Shown: positions 62,492 through 64,000 of the stretch, in pieces
Layout of the letters: the number at the start of each line of letters is the position of its first letter
How positions within the stretch are numbered: the stretch's first letter is position 1
The notes under the pieces: generated by a model
What the model was told of the DNA's origin: nothing
Databases searched by the model: none
What the model saw: the letters and a program-made list of their open reading frames with translations, nothing else
Origin: Oceaniglobus trochenteri
GTDB taxonomy: Bacteria; Pseudomonadota; Alphaproteobacteria; Rhodobacterales; Rhodobacteraceae
DNA: 64,000 nucleotides
NCBI RefSeq assembly: GCF_020529025.1
Contig: NZ_JACNMM010000004.1
Span: 310,001-374,000, forward strand
Reading direction: 5' to 3'
Translations under genes and position numbers: made by a program

Positions 62492-63246
62492 GCGTGCAGG
62501 CCTGCGCCGAGATCGTCCTGAAGGGCGATCCTGACCGGTTTCTTGCGGTCATGGCAGCGCCGCCCGCGGCGCGCCAGGTGCTGTTTCCGCTCTATGCCTT
62601 CAACGTCGAGGTGGCCCGCGCCCCCCAGGTGACGAAGGAACCGATGATTGCGCAGATGCGCCTGCAATGGTGGCGCGACGCCCTGGCCGAGATCGCGGCC
62701 GGGGGCATCGTGCGGCGACACGAGGTCGTGGTGCCCCTGGCCGGCGTGATCGATGCCGAGGGCGCGGCGCGGCTGGGGCGCCTGATCGACGCGCGCGAAC
62801 ACGACCTCGGCGATGAGCCTTTCGCGCAGCGTGGCGACCTGGAACGCTATCTTGGCGACACCGGCGGCACGCTCATGGCGGTGGCGACCCGCGCCCTGGG
62901 CGGCCAGGATGAAGAGCGCGCCCATCTGATCGGCCAGGCCGGGGCGGCGGCGAACTATCTTCTGGCGGTGCCGGCCCTGATCGCCCAGGGGGGGCAGCCC
63001 CTGCCGGGTGAGACCTTGTCTTGCATCCGTGACCTCGCGGGCGAACATCTGGCCTTGCTGGCCGGGGCCAAGGCACGGCCGGTGGCCTCGAAGGCGTTGC
63101 GCCGGGCGGCACTTTCGGCCTGGCGGGCGCGGGGCATCCTGACGCGCGCGCGGCGTGATCCCCAGGCGGTGCTGGACGGCAGGCTTTCGGAATCCGAATT
63201 CGCCCGCCGCGCCAGCCTGCTGAAGGCGCAGATCACCGGGATCTGA
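62488..63246 (+). CDS. squalene/phytoene synthase family protein (NDUFAF6-like)
   Basis: A 252-residue protein of the trans-isoprenyl diphosphate synthase fold, with VLFPLYAFNVEVARAPQVT and MRLQWWRDALAEI, which match complex I assembly factor NDUFAF6. The two DxxxD diphosphate-binding motifs of squalene and phytoene synthases are not preserved: FNVEVAR stands in place of the first. It is therefore probably a non-catalytic assembly factor, by analogy with mitochondrial NDUFAF6. It overlaps the methyltransferase gene (ATGA). Confidence 0.75.
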   Translation: MSVQACAEIVLKGDPDRFLAVMAAPPAARQVLFPLYAFNVEVARAPQVTKEPMIAQMRLQWWRDALAEIAAGGIVRRHEVVVPLAGVIDAEGAARLGRLIDAREHDLGDEPFAQRGDLERYLGDTGGTLMAVATRALGGQDEERAHLIGQAGAAANYLLAVPALIAQGGQPLPGETLSCIRDLAGEHLALLAGAKARPVASKALRRAALSAWRARGILTRARRDPQAVLDGRLSESEFARRASLLKAQITGI

Positions 63247-63265
63247 AGGGCAGGCGCGGGCCCCT

Positions 63266-63287
63266 CTCTTTCTTGCTGAAAATACTC
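63266..63287 (+). repeat. dispersed intergenic motif, type A, copy 10
   Basis: CTCTTTCTTGC, TGA, AAATACTC, 20 bases after the stop of the NDUFAF6-like gene, in its orientation. It lies between that gene and the convergent MFS gene. Confidence 0.75.
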
Positions 63288-63325
63288 ACAATCCCGCCGC
63301 CCGCAGCGGGGCGGGCGGTTCGGGG

Positions 63326-64000
63326 TCAGGCGGTGCGCCCGCGTCCACGCAGCACCAGCCACAGAAGCGACCCACCCGCCAGCACGAGGAAGGGCACCAT
63401 GGCATAGTTCACCGCGCTCCACCCGGCCTGGGGCGTGCCGCCCGAACAATTCATCAGCCCGCCCGAGGCCAGGCTGGCCACGGTGACGCAGCCAAAGACG
63501 ATCATGTCGTTCATGCCCTGCACGCGGCCCCGTTCGGCCGGGGAATGGGCGCCAGCCAGCATGGTGGTGGCGCCGATGAAGCCGAAGTTCCACCCGATGC
63601 CCAGCAGGATCAGCGCGACGAAGAAATTCTCGAGCGCGACGCCCGACAGCCCCACGATTCCGGCGCCCGCAAGGATGACAAGGCCGATGCCGACGATCTT
63701 CTCGACACCGAACCGGGCAATCAGGTGGCCGGTGAAGAACGAGGGGATGAACATGGCCAGCACATGGGCCGAGACGACGTCGGCGGCGTTGTTCTTGTCG
63801 AACCCGCAGCCGACCACGGCCAGCGGTGTCGAGGTCATCACCAGGTTCATCAGGGCATAGGACACCATGGCACAGATGATCGCCACGGCGATGCGCGGGG
63901 TGGTCAGAAGTTGCCAGCGGCTGCGGCCCAGATCCTCGCCCGCCTTCGGCACGGGCGGGCGGGCGATCTTCAGCCCCAGGAACAGAAGCGAGCCAACGGC
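63326..64000 (-). CDS. MFS transporter (partial; 5' end outside the window)
   Basis: The C-terminal 224 residues of a major facilitator protein; the frame runs on to the window edge with hydrophobic coding sequence (SLLFLGLKIA). Six or more transmembrane segments are visible, with LIARFGVEKIVGIG (a motif A-like loop) and ERGRVQGMNDMI between them. A charged loop PKAGEDLGRSRWQLL precedes the second half, as expected for the central MFS loop. The substrate is unknown. It is convergent with the NDUFAF6-like gene. Confidence 0.85.
   Translation of the reverse strand, partial: AVGSLLFLGLKIARPPVPKAGEDLGRSRWQLLTTPRIAVAIICAMVSYALMNLVMTSTPLAVVGCGFDKNNAADVVSAHVLAMFIPSFFTGHLIARFGVEKIVGIGLVILAGAGIVGLSGVALENFFVALILLGIGWNFGFIGATTMLAGAHSPAERGRVQGMNDMIVFGCVTVASLASGGLMNCSGGTPQAGWSAVNYAMVPFLVLAGGSLLWLVLRGRGRTA

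Overview
The window looks like chromosomal DNA from a marine-type alphaproteobacterium of the Rhodobacteraceae (Roseobacter-like). The evidence is high GC, the gene order dnaB - kinase - alr - two membrane paralogs - radA - cvpA and surE-pcm-nlpD, a short alphaproteobacterial RNase E, a DUF1127 protein and a form II cox cluster. No rRNA, tRNA, CRISPR array, transposase, integrase or phage gene was recognised. Coding density is high, with many ATGA and TGATG overlaps.

Layout. 0-13.3 kb: housekeeping genes (rne, a TusA-like protein, ccdA, a membrane alpha/beta-hydrolase overlapping a P450, nlpD-like/pcm/surE, an SDR, purF, and a LysE exporter divergent from its likely Lrp regulator). 13.3-25 kb: an L,D-transpeptidase, a host-attachment-like protein with a small charged partner, cvpA, radA, tandem coiled-coil membrane paralogs, alr, a histidine kinase, dnaB, pyrE and pyrC. 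25-34 kb: two small proteins, an alpha/beta-hydrolase-like protein and a divergent glycan island of seven tightly packed or overlapping genes (four glycosyltransferase-like, two methyltransferase-like, one fusion of both). 34-45.8 kb: glutaryl-CoA dehydrogenase, then a molybdenum-hydroxylase cluster (moxR, coxE, an acidic OmpA-like protein, xdhC, a MoCF-domain protein, coxS, a VOC protein, coxL, coxM). The coxL active-site loop AYRGAGR marks form II. 45.8-52.8 kb: a tandem fasciclin protein, then a one-carbon operon (virulence-factor-like protein, methylenetetrahydrofolate reductase-like protein, HAD phosphatase, folate-binding methyltransferase, membrane protein, RACo/RamA-type corrinoid activator) that fits a split B12-dependent methionine synthase. 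53-64 kb: Ppx/GppA phosphatase, an outer-membrane barrel, a TPM protein, a PEP-mutase-like protein overlapping an aminotransferase, a YjbR protein, cysS, cimA overlapping a methyltransferase and an NDUFAF6-like protein, and a partial MFS transporter.

The observations most worth following are: (1) a family of at least ten dispersed intergenic motifs, two of which carry extended double hairpins with a paired change that preserves one stem; (2) the divergent glycan island with its glycosyltransferase-methyltransferase fusion; (3) the one-carbon operon, in which the folate-binding protein and the corrinoid activator share an arginine-rich C-terminal tail; (4) the acidic OmpA-like gene inside the cox accessory genes.
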